59,318 nucleotides of DNA from Actinomycetota bacterium (GTDB lineage: Bacteria > Actinomycetota > JAHEXW01 > JAGVPG01): positions 1 to 59,318 of the forward strand of contig JAGVPG010000022.1 of assembly GCA_020052375.1 (NCBI GenBank), given 5' to 3'. The stretch's first letter is position 1. The number at the start of each line of letters is the position of its first letter. The notes under the pieces are model-generated. The model worked only from the letters and a program-made list of their open reading frames with translations. It did no database searches and was not told the DNA's origin. The translations under genes were made by a program, and so were the position numbers. Shown here one piece after another: positions 16,147 to 23,873 of this stretch.

Positions 16147-16713
16147 TCATTGTTCACTCTCACCAATACAAGCCCTTACCAGTGACTCAAGTTCTTTATT
16201 TTGGTAATCGAAGTCGATCATAACCCTTTTCAGGTTATCGGGTAACTTCCTGTATCCCCACAAGCACCGCTTTTTTGTCTCTTCTACACTATTTCGAATA
16301 AAGTAATAGGGCAGATTTACATGAAAAAATGAGATGCTGTCGGCATCTCTTAAAATGTCAACACGCCTCGTGCCTCCTCTTTCATGATGGCACACCAGAA
16401 AAAATATATCATCGGTTAGTTTTTTGCTTATGTTACACTCTTTCATTATTTCTGCCAGGATCTTAGCGCTGTTTAAAGCATGGGCATCTTTAAACTCATC
16501 GTAATATTTATAATCTTCGCGCCCTACTTTCCGCTCCTCAATAGCTCTTTCTATATCATGGCCTAAAGCAGCTACTTTTAAGGCCTCATCGACATCAGGC
16601 TTTAATTTAAGCAGCCACTCCAGAGTATTTTTCGAGTGGACTGGGTCTTCAGGAACTGGAGATTTTTTAATAATCTCCTCGATCTTCTTTTTTACACAGT
16701 CAATATTATCCAT
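16147..16713 (-). CDS. HD-domain hydrolase, candidate phospho-DIP phosphatase
   Basis: A soluble 188-residue protein with the metal ligands of an HD-fold phosphohydrolase: His26 (VHSKN), His52-Asp53 (GHDIER), His78 (AHALN), His109/110 (CHHERGG) and Asp123/125 (LRDADS). It is the third gene of a tightly overlapping minus-strand operon (8-base overlap) with the two enzymes that would make phospho-di-myo-inositol-phosphate. The dedicated phosphatase for the last step has not, to my knowledge, been assigned to this family. I infer that this gene supplies it. A signalling or housekeeping hydrolase role remains possible. Confidence 0.75.
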   Translation of the reverse strand: MDNIDCVKKKIEEIIKKSPVPEDPVHSKNTLEWLLKLKPDVDEALKVAALGHDIERAIEERKVGREDYKYYDEFKDAHALNSAKILAEIMKECNISKKLTDDIFFLVCHHERGGTRRVDILRDADSISFFHVNLPYYFIRNSVEETKKRCLWGYRKLPDNLKRVMIDFDYQNKELESLVRACIGESEQ

Positions 16714-18055
16714 TTTTATATAGAACCACTACTCTCCTAATATTTTCTGCATTCATCAAAAGAGCAATTAAAACAAGAGTTAAAAGAGGCTGATTTATTA
16801 AAGCCCCAAGAAATATGATAAACATTCTAACATCACGCCCTATCCTGAAATAGTGCTTTCCTGGCCTAAGTTTTCTCTTCATTAAACCATCATATTTGTC
16901 GGCTGTATAACTATTCATGAAAGCGCCTATTATTGCTAGAAAACCGATGAAGAGGGCAAGAAAATTCCTATTTGCAGAATAAACATAATAAGTCAAACCG
17001 AAAAGAAGAAAGGCATCAGCATAGCGGTCTAAGACAGCGTCAAACCATCCACCAAATTCTGTGATCTGGAATTTCAGCCTTGCTATTTCCCCGTCACAGC
17101 CATCAATAACAGATGACACCTGTGCTAATATTGCTCCAATAACTAAATTAACATATCCCCCCAAAAAGAAAAAAATAGCACCCAGCGTAGCAAGGATAAA
17201 GGAAAGAAATGAAACATAGTTTGGAGTAATATCTGTTCTTAAAAAATGCCTTGTAATCCTGGTTGATACGGGTCTGTTTAAGTATCTTGATATAGGTCCA
17301 TCAGAGGTCTTTTTCAAAGTATCTAAAAGCTTGCTTTCCGCTTTCTTAAATGTCTTCTCATCATCCACATCAATCCAGTAATCATCTTTAATATCAAAGA
17401 CTTTAGCTTTTCCCTTGCTGGCCAGTACCCTTATCCCTCCTGAAAGGGAGCTGTCGTCATTATGTAAGCTTTCTTCGATAGCGCTAAATATTGCTGGAGA
17501 ACAAAGAAAAATTCCTGTATCATAAGCGTTATATTTCTTGATATTCTTCCCTATATCTAAGATTCTATTGTCTTCGACCAAAACTTTGGTAACATCATTA
17601 ACATCAACAAGCTTATTGGTTTTAATGTTATAGTCTACAGCCAGCATAACTTCGCCATCGGCTATTCTTTCATTCTTTAGTTTTTTCAGTATCAAGTCAT
17701 CAAAGACATGATCCCCCATCAACAGAATAAAATTCTCATTTAATAGTTTATTTGCCTTAAGGACAGATATGCCGTTCCCCTTTTCCCATTCTTCATTTGT
17801 GATATGGGTTATATTTATGTTTCTGCTCTGGCTAAATCTGTCAAGATATTGCTTTACCTTCTCACTGTTATATCCTGTTACCATATAGAAATCAGTAAGA
17901 CTCTGCTTCTTTGCGGTTAATATCACCCGTTCGATAAGAGATAATCCCAGGAGAGGAATGAGGGGCTTTGAATCGCCCCTACTTGATAATCTACCTCCCC
18001 GTCCTGCAGCGATGATTAGGCATCTCACTAGCTTAATCTTTCCTCTTTCCCGCAA
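16706..18055 (-). CDS. Bifunctional inositol-1-phosphate cytidylyltransferase / DIPP synthase
   Basis: A 449-residue fusion. Residues about 10-240 are a nucleotidyltransferase (LIIAAGRGGRLSSRGDSKPL, the NTP-binding loop with the catalytic Lys region). Residues about 255-445 are a CDP-alcohol phosphotransferase with several membrane helices and a perfect motif: D318-x2-D321-G322-x2-A325-R326-x8-G335-x3-D339-x3-D343. This fusion is known from Archaeoglobus and Aquifex-type thermophiles. It makes CDP-inositol and condenses it with inositol-1-phosphate to phospho-DIP, a precursor of the compatible solute di-myo-inositol phosphate. It overlaps the inositol synthase gene by 23 bases. An inositol phospholipid product is the alternative. 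Confidence 0.85.
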   Translation of the reverse strand: MRERGKIKLVRCLIIAAGRGGRLSSRGDSKPLIPLLGLSLIERVILTAKKQSLTDFYMVTGYNSEKVKQYLDRFSQSRNINITHITNEEWEKGNGISVLKANKLLNENFILLMGDHVFDDLILKKLKNERIADGEVMLAVDYNIKTNKLVDVNDVTKVLVEDNRILDIGKNIKKYNAYDTGIFLCSPAIFSAIEESLHNDDSSLSGGIRVLASKGKAKVFDIKDDYWIDVDDEKTFKKAESKLLDTLKKTSDGPISRYLNRPVSTRITRHFLRTDITPNYVSFLSFILATLGAIFFFLGGYVNLVIGAILAQVSSVIDGCDGEIARLKFQITEFGGWFDAVLDRYADAFLLFGLTYYVYSANRNFLALFIGFLAIIGAFMNSYTADKYDGLMKRKLRPGKHYFRIGRDVRMFIIFLGALINQPLLTLVLIALLMNAENIRRVVVLYKNG

Positions 18056-19136
18056 TAAATTCCTCAGTCATCCTACCTGCTTCATCATCAGTGAACTGTT
18101 GCGGTGGATGTTTCATGAAGTATGCAGAAGGTGAATACAAAACACCTCCTTGGCCTCTCTTAAGAGCCAGCTTACAACACCTAATCGCATCTACTACCAC
18201 TCCTGCAGAGTTCGGAGAATCTTCAACAGAAAGCCGCAATTCGAGGTTCATGGGAATGTTGCCAAAAAGTTTACCTTCCATCCTGATGAAACAAACCTTG
18301 TTGTCCTTTTGCCAGGTAACATAATCACTAGGCCCAATATGAATATTTTCGGATTTAAGCCTTTCAGCAAGAACTGACTGTACCGCCTCGGTTTTTGATC
18401 TCTTTTTTGAAATAAGTCTGCTTCTGTCAAGCATGTTGAGGAAATCGGTATTGCCCCCTACATTTAGCTGGTAAGTTCTTTCTAGCCTTACGCCTCTCTT
18501 CTTGAACAAATCAGCCAGTATCCTGTGGGTTACAGTTGCCCCCAGTTGAGCTTTTATATCATCACCCACTATCGGTATGCCTTTTTCTTTAAATCTATTC
18601 GCCCACTCATGATTGCTTGCTATAAAAACGGGTACATTGTTTATAAACGCCGCACCGGCATCAAGAGCACATTCAGCATAGAACCTTGTAGCTTCTTCAG
18701 AACCTACCGGAAGATAATTCAAAAGTATCTCAGCCCCTGATTCCTTTAATACATTGATTACGTCTTCTTTAGATGCTTCCTTTCTATCACTTAAAACGAA
18801 TGTATATTTATCGTCATAGTTTTTCATATGATCTGAAAAGCCATCAAGTATCTTGCCCATCCTCACTTCCACATTTAGTTTAGGGACATTATTGCAGAAT
18901 ACTATCGTGCAGTTTGGAAGTTCAAAGATAGCCTCAGATATATCCTCTCCAACTTTCCTTTTATCAATGTCAAATGCAGCTACCACTTCAATATCGTAGG
19001 GCTTGTAACCACCGATGTCCCAGTGCATCAATCCGATGGCCTCTTTGCTATCTTTATTTTTATAGTACTCAATGCCTTGGAGTAATGAACTTGCGCAGTT
19101 ACCAACTCCTACAATCCCTACTTTGATCTTGTCCAT
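18033..19136 (-). CDS. ino1: L-myo-inositol-1-phosphate synthase (Ino1-type)
   Basis: An enzyme of 367 residues that converts glucose-6-phosphate to inositol-1-phosphate with bound NAD. The Rossmann loop GIVGVGNCASSLLQG is at residues 6-20, VVAAFDIDKRKVG around 52, GDDIKAQLGATVTHR around 193-207 and LNVGGNTDFLNM around 226. The short form is typical of actinobacteria and archaea, unlike the roughly 500-residue eukaryotic enzyme. ATG 19136 follows GGGAG at suitable distance; TTG 19142 is too close to it. It is the first gene of the solute cassette and feeds the next enzyme. Confidence 0.92.
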   Translation of the reverse strand: MDKIKVGIVGVGNCASSLLQGIEYYKNKDSKEAIGLMHWDIGGYKPYDIEVVAAFDIDKRKVGEDISEAIFELPNCTIVFCNNVPKLNVEVRMGKILDGFSDHMKNYDDKYTFVLSDRKEASKEDVINVLKESGAEILLNYLPVGSEEATRFYAECALDAGAAFINNVPVFIASNHEWANRFKEKGIPIVGDDIKAQLGATVTHRILADLFKKRGVRLERTYQLNVGGNTDFLNMLDRSRLISKKRSKTEAVQSVLAERLKSENIHIGPSDYVTWQKDNKVCFIRMEGKLFGNIPMNLELRLSVEDSPNSAGVVVDAIRCCKLALKRGQGGVLYSPSAYFMKHPPQQFTDDEAGRMTEEFIAGKRKD

Positions 19137-19425
19137 AAGCAATTATCTCCCGTTTATTGGATTTTGTAGACGCCATAATTTCACATACCTCGTTTCTATA
19201 TGAAATATTTGCGCCAATATATACACATCTTACATATTATACAAAATAGGCTTTTTTCCCGCTTTGGTGTGATAAGGGAATTTCAGGATATCAGTCACTG
19301 TTTTGATACAATTCTATTATTCCAGTGTGGCATAAATATTGCAAGATTTAATGGAGCTGCCCCGATTCCGTTGACGTACGAGAATACGGCAAACCGTTCC
19401 TCGCTAGCACTCATTGTTGACGGGA
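19137..19425. other. Right end of element A, no gene
   Basis: About 290 bases upstream of ino1. On the minus strand a TATAAT (19241-19236) lies about 100 bases before the ATG and may be the -10 of the cassette promoter; no convincing -35 is seen. The stretch also holds the core-less structured-element remnant at 19372-19413. I see no gene. Confidence 0.45.
19372..19413 (+). repeat. Remnant of the structured element lacking its core
   Basis: Ends resemble copy 1 of the structured element: GTACGAGA at the left and CTCGCTAGCACTCATT at the right (copy 1 has GTACGAGA and CTCGCACTCATT). Between them is only a short hairpin (CGAG..ACGG-CAAA-CCGT..CTCG). It lies 13 bases from the att copy at 19426, just as copy 1 lies 13 bases from the att copy at 15935. 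Confidence 0.45.
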
Positions 19426-19476
19426 GTTTGGAGCGGGAAACGGGTCTCGAACCCGCGACCTTCAGCTTGGGAAGCT
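19426..19476. repeat. tRNA-Gly-derived attachment site between elements A and B
   Basis: A 51-base sequence identical to 27556-27606, the 3' half of the intact tRNA-Gly gene plus three bases beyond its CCA end. It is the right boundary of element A and left boundary of element B. Perfect identity to the tRNA copy suggests that insertion of element B is recent. Confidence 0.9.
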
Positions 19477-19535
19477 AATTTTGGCTGTTCGTTCTGTTTC
19501 GGTTTGGTTTAGTATAGTTAGGTTGAACAGGAATA

Positions 19536-19567
19536 AGGGCAAACTTTACTTCGGTATAGTTTGCCCT
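19536..19567. terminator. Bidirectional hairpin at left end of element B
   Basis: AGGGCAAACT (19536-19545) pairs with AGTTTGCCCT (19558-19567); the inner TAC-TTCG-GTA closes with a stable tetraloop. T-rich sequence follows on the plus strand. It sits between the att copy and the arm-type repeats, as in element A, and would stop read-through into or out of the island. Confidence 0.7.
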
Positions 19568-19592
19568 ATTTCTGTCTGTTTTGGATGCTTTT

Positions 19593-19611
19593 GTTAGAAG
19601 AATGTTAGAAG
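19593..19611. repeat. Paired arm-type repeats, left end of element B
   Basis: GTTAGAAGAATGTTAGAAG: two GTTAGAA units spaced 11 bases apart, about 117 bases inside the att copy. Matching pairs occur at 26263-26281 (inverted) and 27471-27489. They are likely integrase arm-binding sites. Confidence 0.55.
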
Positions 19612-19889
19612 ATTGGCTCCCGCTATCGCTCATAAATCGATTAAAATCGCAGCATCATGTGAGTTGAAATCAAGCATTATATCCCGTTGTCTACTCTTCA
19701 GGTAATTACTGATCCCTATAGAATAAGAATCATATTGACACCGAAATCCTAAAGAAATAACGGGAGCAGTAAAACGTCTTGTCAACATATATTAGCTAAA
19801 ACTGTGAGTGATGGTAGTCGCATATCACTAGGGGATATTCTTAACTCTTGACAGCGGGCCTTTTAATGGGTGATCCATTTGAAATTATA

Positions 19890-20492
19890 TTAGCTATTCT
19901 TTTCATCTCTTATTACAAATGTTTGAGCAAAATGGTCATGAAAACCCTGCTTTTCATTGTCAAATGCAACTGCTATAAATCCAGCGCCTAATGGAATAAT
20001 AGATACGATATATGCAATCGTTCGTAAAAACCCTCTTAAACCTTTAACAGTTTGAACTTGTTTATCAACAATCTTTATTCCCATACATTTCTTACCGGTT
20101 GTTGCCACACCAAGTAAGCCATGAACTGAAAAGTAAAAAAATAATAGTGGATACATAACAACCATATTCATTGTCTTAAAGGAATCTATATAGTATCCAT
20201 ATTTATTGGCTACTATCATTATAAGAATAACCAGCAGGCCAGTAATTACACCAACTACGATCCAGTCAATCATAAACGCTAAACCGCGTCGCCAGAAACC
20301 AGCATAAATAACAGACTGTTTTATTTTCTTCTCTCTATGCGCAATTAGTATCGCTTTTATACGACTCGTGTCTTTTGTATTTGTGGGCTGATGTTCTTTA
20401 ACATTGCTTACACCACAATCGGGACAAAAGTCCTCATTCTCCCCCAGAATTCTACCGCAAGATGAGCATTGCCGTTCCACCGCTACCTCCAT
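19890..20492 (-). CDS. Zinc-ribbon RDD-family membrane protein
   Basis: Starts with a zinc ribbon (CSSCGRILGENEDFCPDCG: Cys pairs 18 residues apart), then a basic linker, then an RDD domain (about residues 75-195) with three membrane segments; the R and D residues are seen in FWRRGLAFMIDW and in GKKCMGIKIVD. Such proteins are small membrane proteins of unclear role. The start is uncertain: ATG 20492 begins just before the ribbon, while a TTG at 20588 would overlap the upstream gene. Both genes lie in element B and are probably co-transcribed. Confidence 0.65.
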   Translation of the reverse strand: MEVAVERQCSSCGRILGENEDFCPDCGVSNVKEHQPTNTKDTSRIKAILIAHREKKIKQSVIYAGFWRRGLAFMIDWIVVGVITGLLVILIMIVANKYGYYIDSFKTMNMVVMYPLLFFYFSVHGLLGVATTGKKCMGIKIVDKQVQTVKGLRGFLRTIAYIVSIIPLGAGFIAVAFDNEKQGFHDHFAQTFVIRDEKNS

Positions 20493-20565
20493 CCCGTATG
20501 TTTTAGCTTTCCATTCTGATCTTTTTCCCGCCTTGCATCCTTCTTCTGCTTCTTTCCTTGTCCAT

Positions 20566-21468
20566 CTATACCGCTTCTGAGATCGCAAAGTATATATGCT
20601 CTGTCAACTTCGGGATCCAGTCAGCTATCCCCGCTAATCCTAGCATGCACATCGATCTTACTCTGGTAGTCGTCGCTATCCATCCCGGGGATGCTGCCCT
20701 TGCAAGATAATCCTCTCTTTTTTGCTCATCTTTCAACTCTCGATGTGTCCAATCACTTATCGTTTTCATCGAGTACATCTCGATCTCTGCTTCATTACTT
20801 CCCGCCACCGGCCAGGGTACTCCAAGATCATTATGTACGATTATCTCTATCGCCAATGTTGCATCATCACAGACCTTAGCCGCGTTAAACACCTCTTTAT
20901 CCTGCATCTCTACAATTATTATTTCCCCCGCCTGCCTCATCGATTGATTCCAACTTTCATTCGGATCCATGTTCGCCTGTCCAACTGTAAATATCCTCTG
21001 CTGTTCACTTATCCTCGCCTGTTCTCTCGCCTGTTCCTCGGTCAATCCACTATATAAACCAGCCATCATTATTTTCATCTCACGTAGTCCCGATGGTAAG
21101 AGTTCGAATTGCAAAGCCATACTTTCCTGTCCTACAGTCCTATTCGTGTTCTCCCACTTCTTCATAATCTCTTGCACTTTAGGATTGTTCTTCCATATCG
21201 TTCTGATAGATTCATTACCTGTATACTCCTTAGTGGTTGTTCCATCCTCGTTAGTCGTATCCACAAACCCAACATCTCCAGATCTGATCCTTCTAAATTC
21301 TGTAACCAGATCCCTTTCCATCTGTTTTGGATCCCGATATCCCACAGATAATGCTTTCTTATCTGTGAGCTTGTCACTACCTGACACAGCAATAACACTT
21401 GCCAGTCCTGCGATGAAGACAACCGTGATGGCAAACCGAATACCACTTCTTGCTTCCTTCGTTTTCAT
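20566..21468 (-). CDS. Hypothetical protein with N-terminal membrane/signal segment
   Basis: A 300-residue protein, not recognised. Residues 11-29 are hydrophobic after a basic start (signal peptide or anchor). The remainder is charged and helical with a Gln/Glu-rich stretch (LTEEQAREQARISEQQRIF) and a C-terminal hydrophobic patch (MCMLGLAGIADWIPKLTEH). AAGGAGAT-like sequence precedes the ATG. It is followed immediately by the RDD protein gene, so the two may act together at the membrane. It is cargo of element B. Confidence 0.6.
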   Translation of the reverse strand: MKTKEARSGIRFAITVVFIAGLASVIAVSGSDKLTDKKALSVGYRDPKQMERDLVTEFRRIRSGDVGFVDTTNEDGTTTKEYTGNESIRTIWKNNPKVQEIMKKWENTNRTVGQESMALQFELLPSGLREMKIMMAGLYSGLTEEQAREQARISEQQRIFTVGQANMDPNESWNQSMRQAGEIIIVEMQDKEVFNAAKVCDDATLAIEIIVHNDLGVPWPVAGSNEAEIEMYSMKTISDWTHRELKDEQKREDYLARAASPGWIATTTRVRSMCMLGLAGIADWIPKLTEHIYFAISEAV

Positions 21469-22628
21469 CCTATCTCCTTTTCACCACATAACGCCTGAAA
21501 TCAGCGGCGGTGCCTTTAGCCGTCCGCTTGAATGATCTGTTTGGTGCTATCATGTACAGGCCACCTACAAACTGCCACCATTACGTATTATTCTATCGAT
21601 ATCTTTGTCTAGTGGTAACCTTAATCAAGATTGACCTGAAACAAAATATATATTTACTAATTGTGGATCGTCTTCGGCGCAGGTCTTAGTGAATCCTTAG
21701 CCAAACCTGACGAGAGATACTTAAAGATTTTATAGATCGTCATCGTTATGTTTATAAGAAGGACAAGGAAGGACTTTGCTCTTTACATTCTGATACAGAA
21801 CTACGAAGAATCTTGGCTCGAATGTCATTATTTTTGTAGACAATCCCTACCCAAAAGGTCTGTTTGGCAATCTCAGTAAATCCTTCCCGGCCAGCATGTT
21901 CTTCAAAAAGTCTTTAACAGAGATACAAGAGTCTAAACATGCAAAAGTTCTTCTAAGAATCTACCCTTTACAAAAGTACTTAAAAGAGGTTCTATCCTTG
22001 ACGCGGAATAACAATGAGTGACAAAGCATACTTGGGATGACCAGGAAGAACTAGGAACTGGCGGAGTCCTACGCTTGCTTACTCTTATCTCGCGTCTGAC
22101 TGCGAATACTCGAAGTATGAGTAGATCAGTCAAAGCACACGGACGTTGATATCAAGACTATTGTGGATGGTGTGATAGATCGACTCAATCAGTATAATGC
22201 ATATAGCCTATACGTTCTTGCTTGATTCAGCTTGAGATATTGTCGGAGTTATCACGGCCCTTTCTAGCTATTCACTGACAGTCTACACCCACTCACATCT
22301 ATTCTTGGCCGGGACGCGTGGTCTGACTGTCCTCTAGTCAGAGACGACAAGCACGGATCTTTACAGTAGGTCTTTGCTTGGCGTCGTGCCACCGACGTGC
22401 CGATCACGTTCTAGAGACCGCCGCGCGCGGCCAGGCACGACATTGAACATTTTGATGAGTAAAGAATCAAAGGGGGGTGATGTATGTAGAGTGATGGAAG
22501 GGAAGGAAGAACCCCCGACACTTATTTGCAGTACCTGGCAATCTTTGAGATGCATGACTGACAGAGATCGTAAAGAGGTGTTTTTTATTGAGCCATCAGC
22601 GCAAACTGTAACCAAAATAAGTCAACGT
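21469..22628. other. 1.16-kb stretch without a convincing gene in element B
   Basis: All six frames are broken by stops. The short frames present (such as 22374-22706 plus) have biased, low-quality translations and no ribosome sites. The left two thirds are AT-rich; 22300-22445 is conspicuously GC-rich with inverted repeats (see separate entry). It may be decayed coding DNA or a regulatory/transfer region. Confidence 0.5.
22320..22441. other. GC-rich patch with nested inverted repeats
   Basis: Within AT-rich element DNA. TCTGACT and AGTCAGA form a 7-base stem near 22322-22343. GTCGTGCC (22383-22390) pairs with GGCACGAC (22434-22441). In between lie ACGTG-CCGAT-CACGT and CCGCGCGCGG. It could be a small RNA or a nick/transfer site; nothing here decides. 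Confidence 0.35.
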
Positions 22629-23555
22629 CTATGTCCGACGTCTCTTCCGATATGTTCGCTGTTTGGTCGCTATACGGCACGATTCGCCACAATATTGATT
22701 GTTTAACCGTTTCGGAAGAAAAAGAGTGTGACAGCCAGTACATCTTTCTAGATTTTTGTTCTCTTTCACTAGCAAATACATTTGTAGATAAATAGCACCT
22801 AGAAGTGTATCGCAGAGATAATGGCCTTTTAATTTTATATTCTCGTAGTTTATAAAAAGAGCGGTGTCAGCTAGATATGCATTCAGTACTTTGCATAGAT
22901 AGAACGAGCCAGTTTGCAGAATATCATCATCCGGATTATAGCTATATTCGAACTGCGGTTCTTCATCAACAGTAAGGGAGCGAGTGCTTGGACGCTGTGA
23001 GTCCTCTCGTGGCCGTCTTCGAGTAAATGGAAACATAGGAACTATAAGTTTTTTTTGTTTTTCACCACCGTCTTGATCAAGCATTAGCCTCTTCAAATCT
23101 TCCTTCTCTAGTTGTAGTACTTTTCGCATCTTCTTCCGATCTCGATCTTTTAGCGCTTCATATATTCCGAGTAGTTTCTTTACCTGCCTTACTTCTCTTT
23201 TGAAATCAAATACCAGATCTTCAGTGTGTTGTTCGAAGCCGTGATATACAAAACGGGTGCCAAGAGTACCATATTTGTTGACAAATTCAAGGATGTGATT
23301 TTCGCTTCTTTCATTCACTCCATAGAGTTCTAGCAAAATCGGCGAGCCTATCTCTAATGGATTATAAGACTCGTCTTTTATTGATCCTTTTTTCTGCCTA
23401 AAGACACCCCCCGGATAGACATCTCCATCTTCTCTCCTTGGAACGTTCTTATTATCAATTTCATAGTCAGTCTTATACCATTTGAGCCTATACTCGCCTT
23501 TCCAGATATTCATTTTTTTGATGGCTTCGTTATCGAAGCGCTTGCTTCTTATCAA
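22629..23555 (-). CDS. Hypothetical protein with C-terminal CGNR-like zinc finger
   Basis: A 308-residue protein. The C-terminus has Cys ligands in RCTGCHTLFLP and QYCGESCRIATKQRTYRKRRR (C-x2-C-x13-C-x3-C, then a basic helix), resembling CGNR or DUF6076-type zinc fingers that bind nucleic acid. The N-terminal 240 residues, rich in charged helices, match nothing I know. It is divergent from the XRE regulator gene about 115 bases away, the usual place for a regulator or defence-type cargo gene in small integrative elements. Its function is unknown. Confidence 0.6.
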   Translation of the reverse strand: MIRSKRFDNEAIKKMNIWKGEYRLKWYKTDYEIDNKNVPRREDGDVYPGGVFRQKKGSIKDESYNPLEIGSPILLELYGVNERSENHILEFVNKYGTLGTRFVYHGFEQHTEDLVFDFKREVRQVKKLLGIYEALKDRDRKKMRKVLQLEKEDLKRLMLDQDGGEKQKKLIVPMFPFTRRRPREDSQRPSTRSLTVDEEPQFEYSYNPDDDILQTGSFYLCKVLNAYLADTALFINYENIKLKGHYLCDTLLGAIYLQMYLLVKENKNLERCTGCHTLFLPKRLNNQYCGESCRIATKQRTYRKRRRT

Positions 23556-23669
23556 CGAAACTCCTTAATCAGACCGAAAACGTTACCGTTTTATAACTTG
23601 TATACGGCTATTCTACACTTTAGACTTTACATACGAGAACTTCAATATACCAAGATAGGAGGAATAAAA

Positions 23670-23873
23670 ATGCAATTAACTAAGCTTAAAATACAACTTA
23701 TGTTAGTAGGAGTAAGCCAGAGTGAAATAGCAAGACGAGGTAACTTTTCAATAACTTACGCAAACCGGGTAGTCAACGGAACCCAAAAACCGTCAAAGAG
23801 ATTCATTGCCTCATTCTGTGAGGTTACCGGACTCACCAAAGAAGATCTATTTGAAGACGAGAAGGTGAAATAG
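23670..23873 (+). CDS. Cro/CI-type (XRE) helix-turn-helix regulator
   Basis: A 67-residue protein that is a single HTH domain: VSQSEIARRGNFSITYANRVVNG gives the scaffold and recognition helices (S-Q-x-E-I-A ... Y-x-N-R-V-V-N-G). AGGAGG 8 bases before ATG 23670 decides the start. The stop overlaps the GTG of the replication gene by one base, so the two are translated together. It is probably a control protein for replication of element B or for the divergent gene. Confidence 0.82.
   Translation: MQLTKLKIQLMLVGVSQSEIARRGNFSITYANRVVNGTQKPSKRFIASFCEVTGLTKEDLFEDEKVK

Larger units (their letters stand above)
15935..19476. mobile_element. Element A: integrase-less tRNA-Gly island with inositol solute cassette
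   Basis: About 3.5 kb bounded by two tRNA-Gly end copies (15935-15984 and 19426-19476). It holds three minus-strand genes (HD hydrolase, IPCT/DIPPS, inositol phosphate synthase), visibly more AT-rich than the flanking chromosome. The left end has the same order of parts as element B: att, hairpin (16033-16066), then paired repeats GGTAGCA-ATTT-GGTAGCA (16081-16099). These resemble but are not identical to the GTTAGAA pairs of element B, so A was probably mobilised by a related integrase of different arm-site specificity. No integrase gene or fragment is visible within it. Confidence 0.65.

Noticed and set aside
16706-19136. Inositol cassette as phosphatidylinositol lipid synthesis
   Set aside because: The fusion of the cytidylyltransferase to the transferase is specific to CDP-inositol routes of DIP synthesis; lipid synthesis would use CDP-diacylglycerol with a stand-alone transferase. 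Not excluded, only less likely.
19200-19478. Open frame on the plus strand ending ERETGLEPATFSLGS
   Set aside because: Its end is the tRNA-Gly copy read as protein, a common false call; the rest lacks a ribosome site and family likeness.
22374-22706. A 110-residue plus-strand frame in the gene-free stretch of element B
   Set aside because: Arg-rich translation of a GC-rich structured patch, no ribosome site, and it overlaps the end of the divergent zinc-finger gene.
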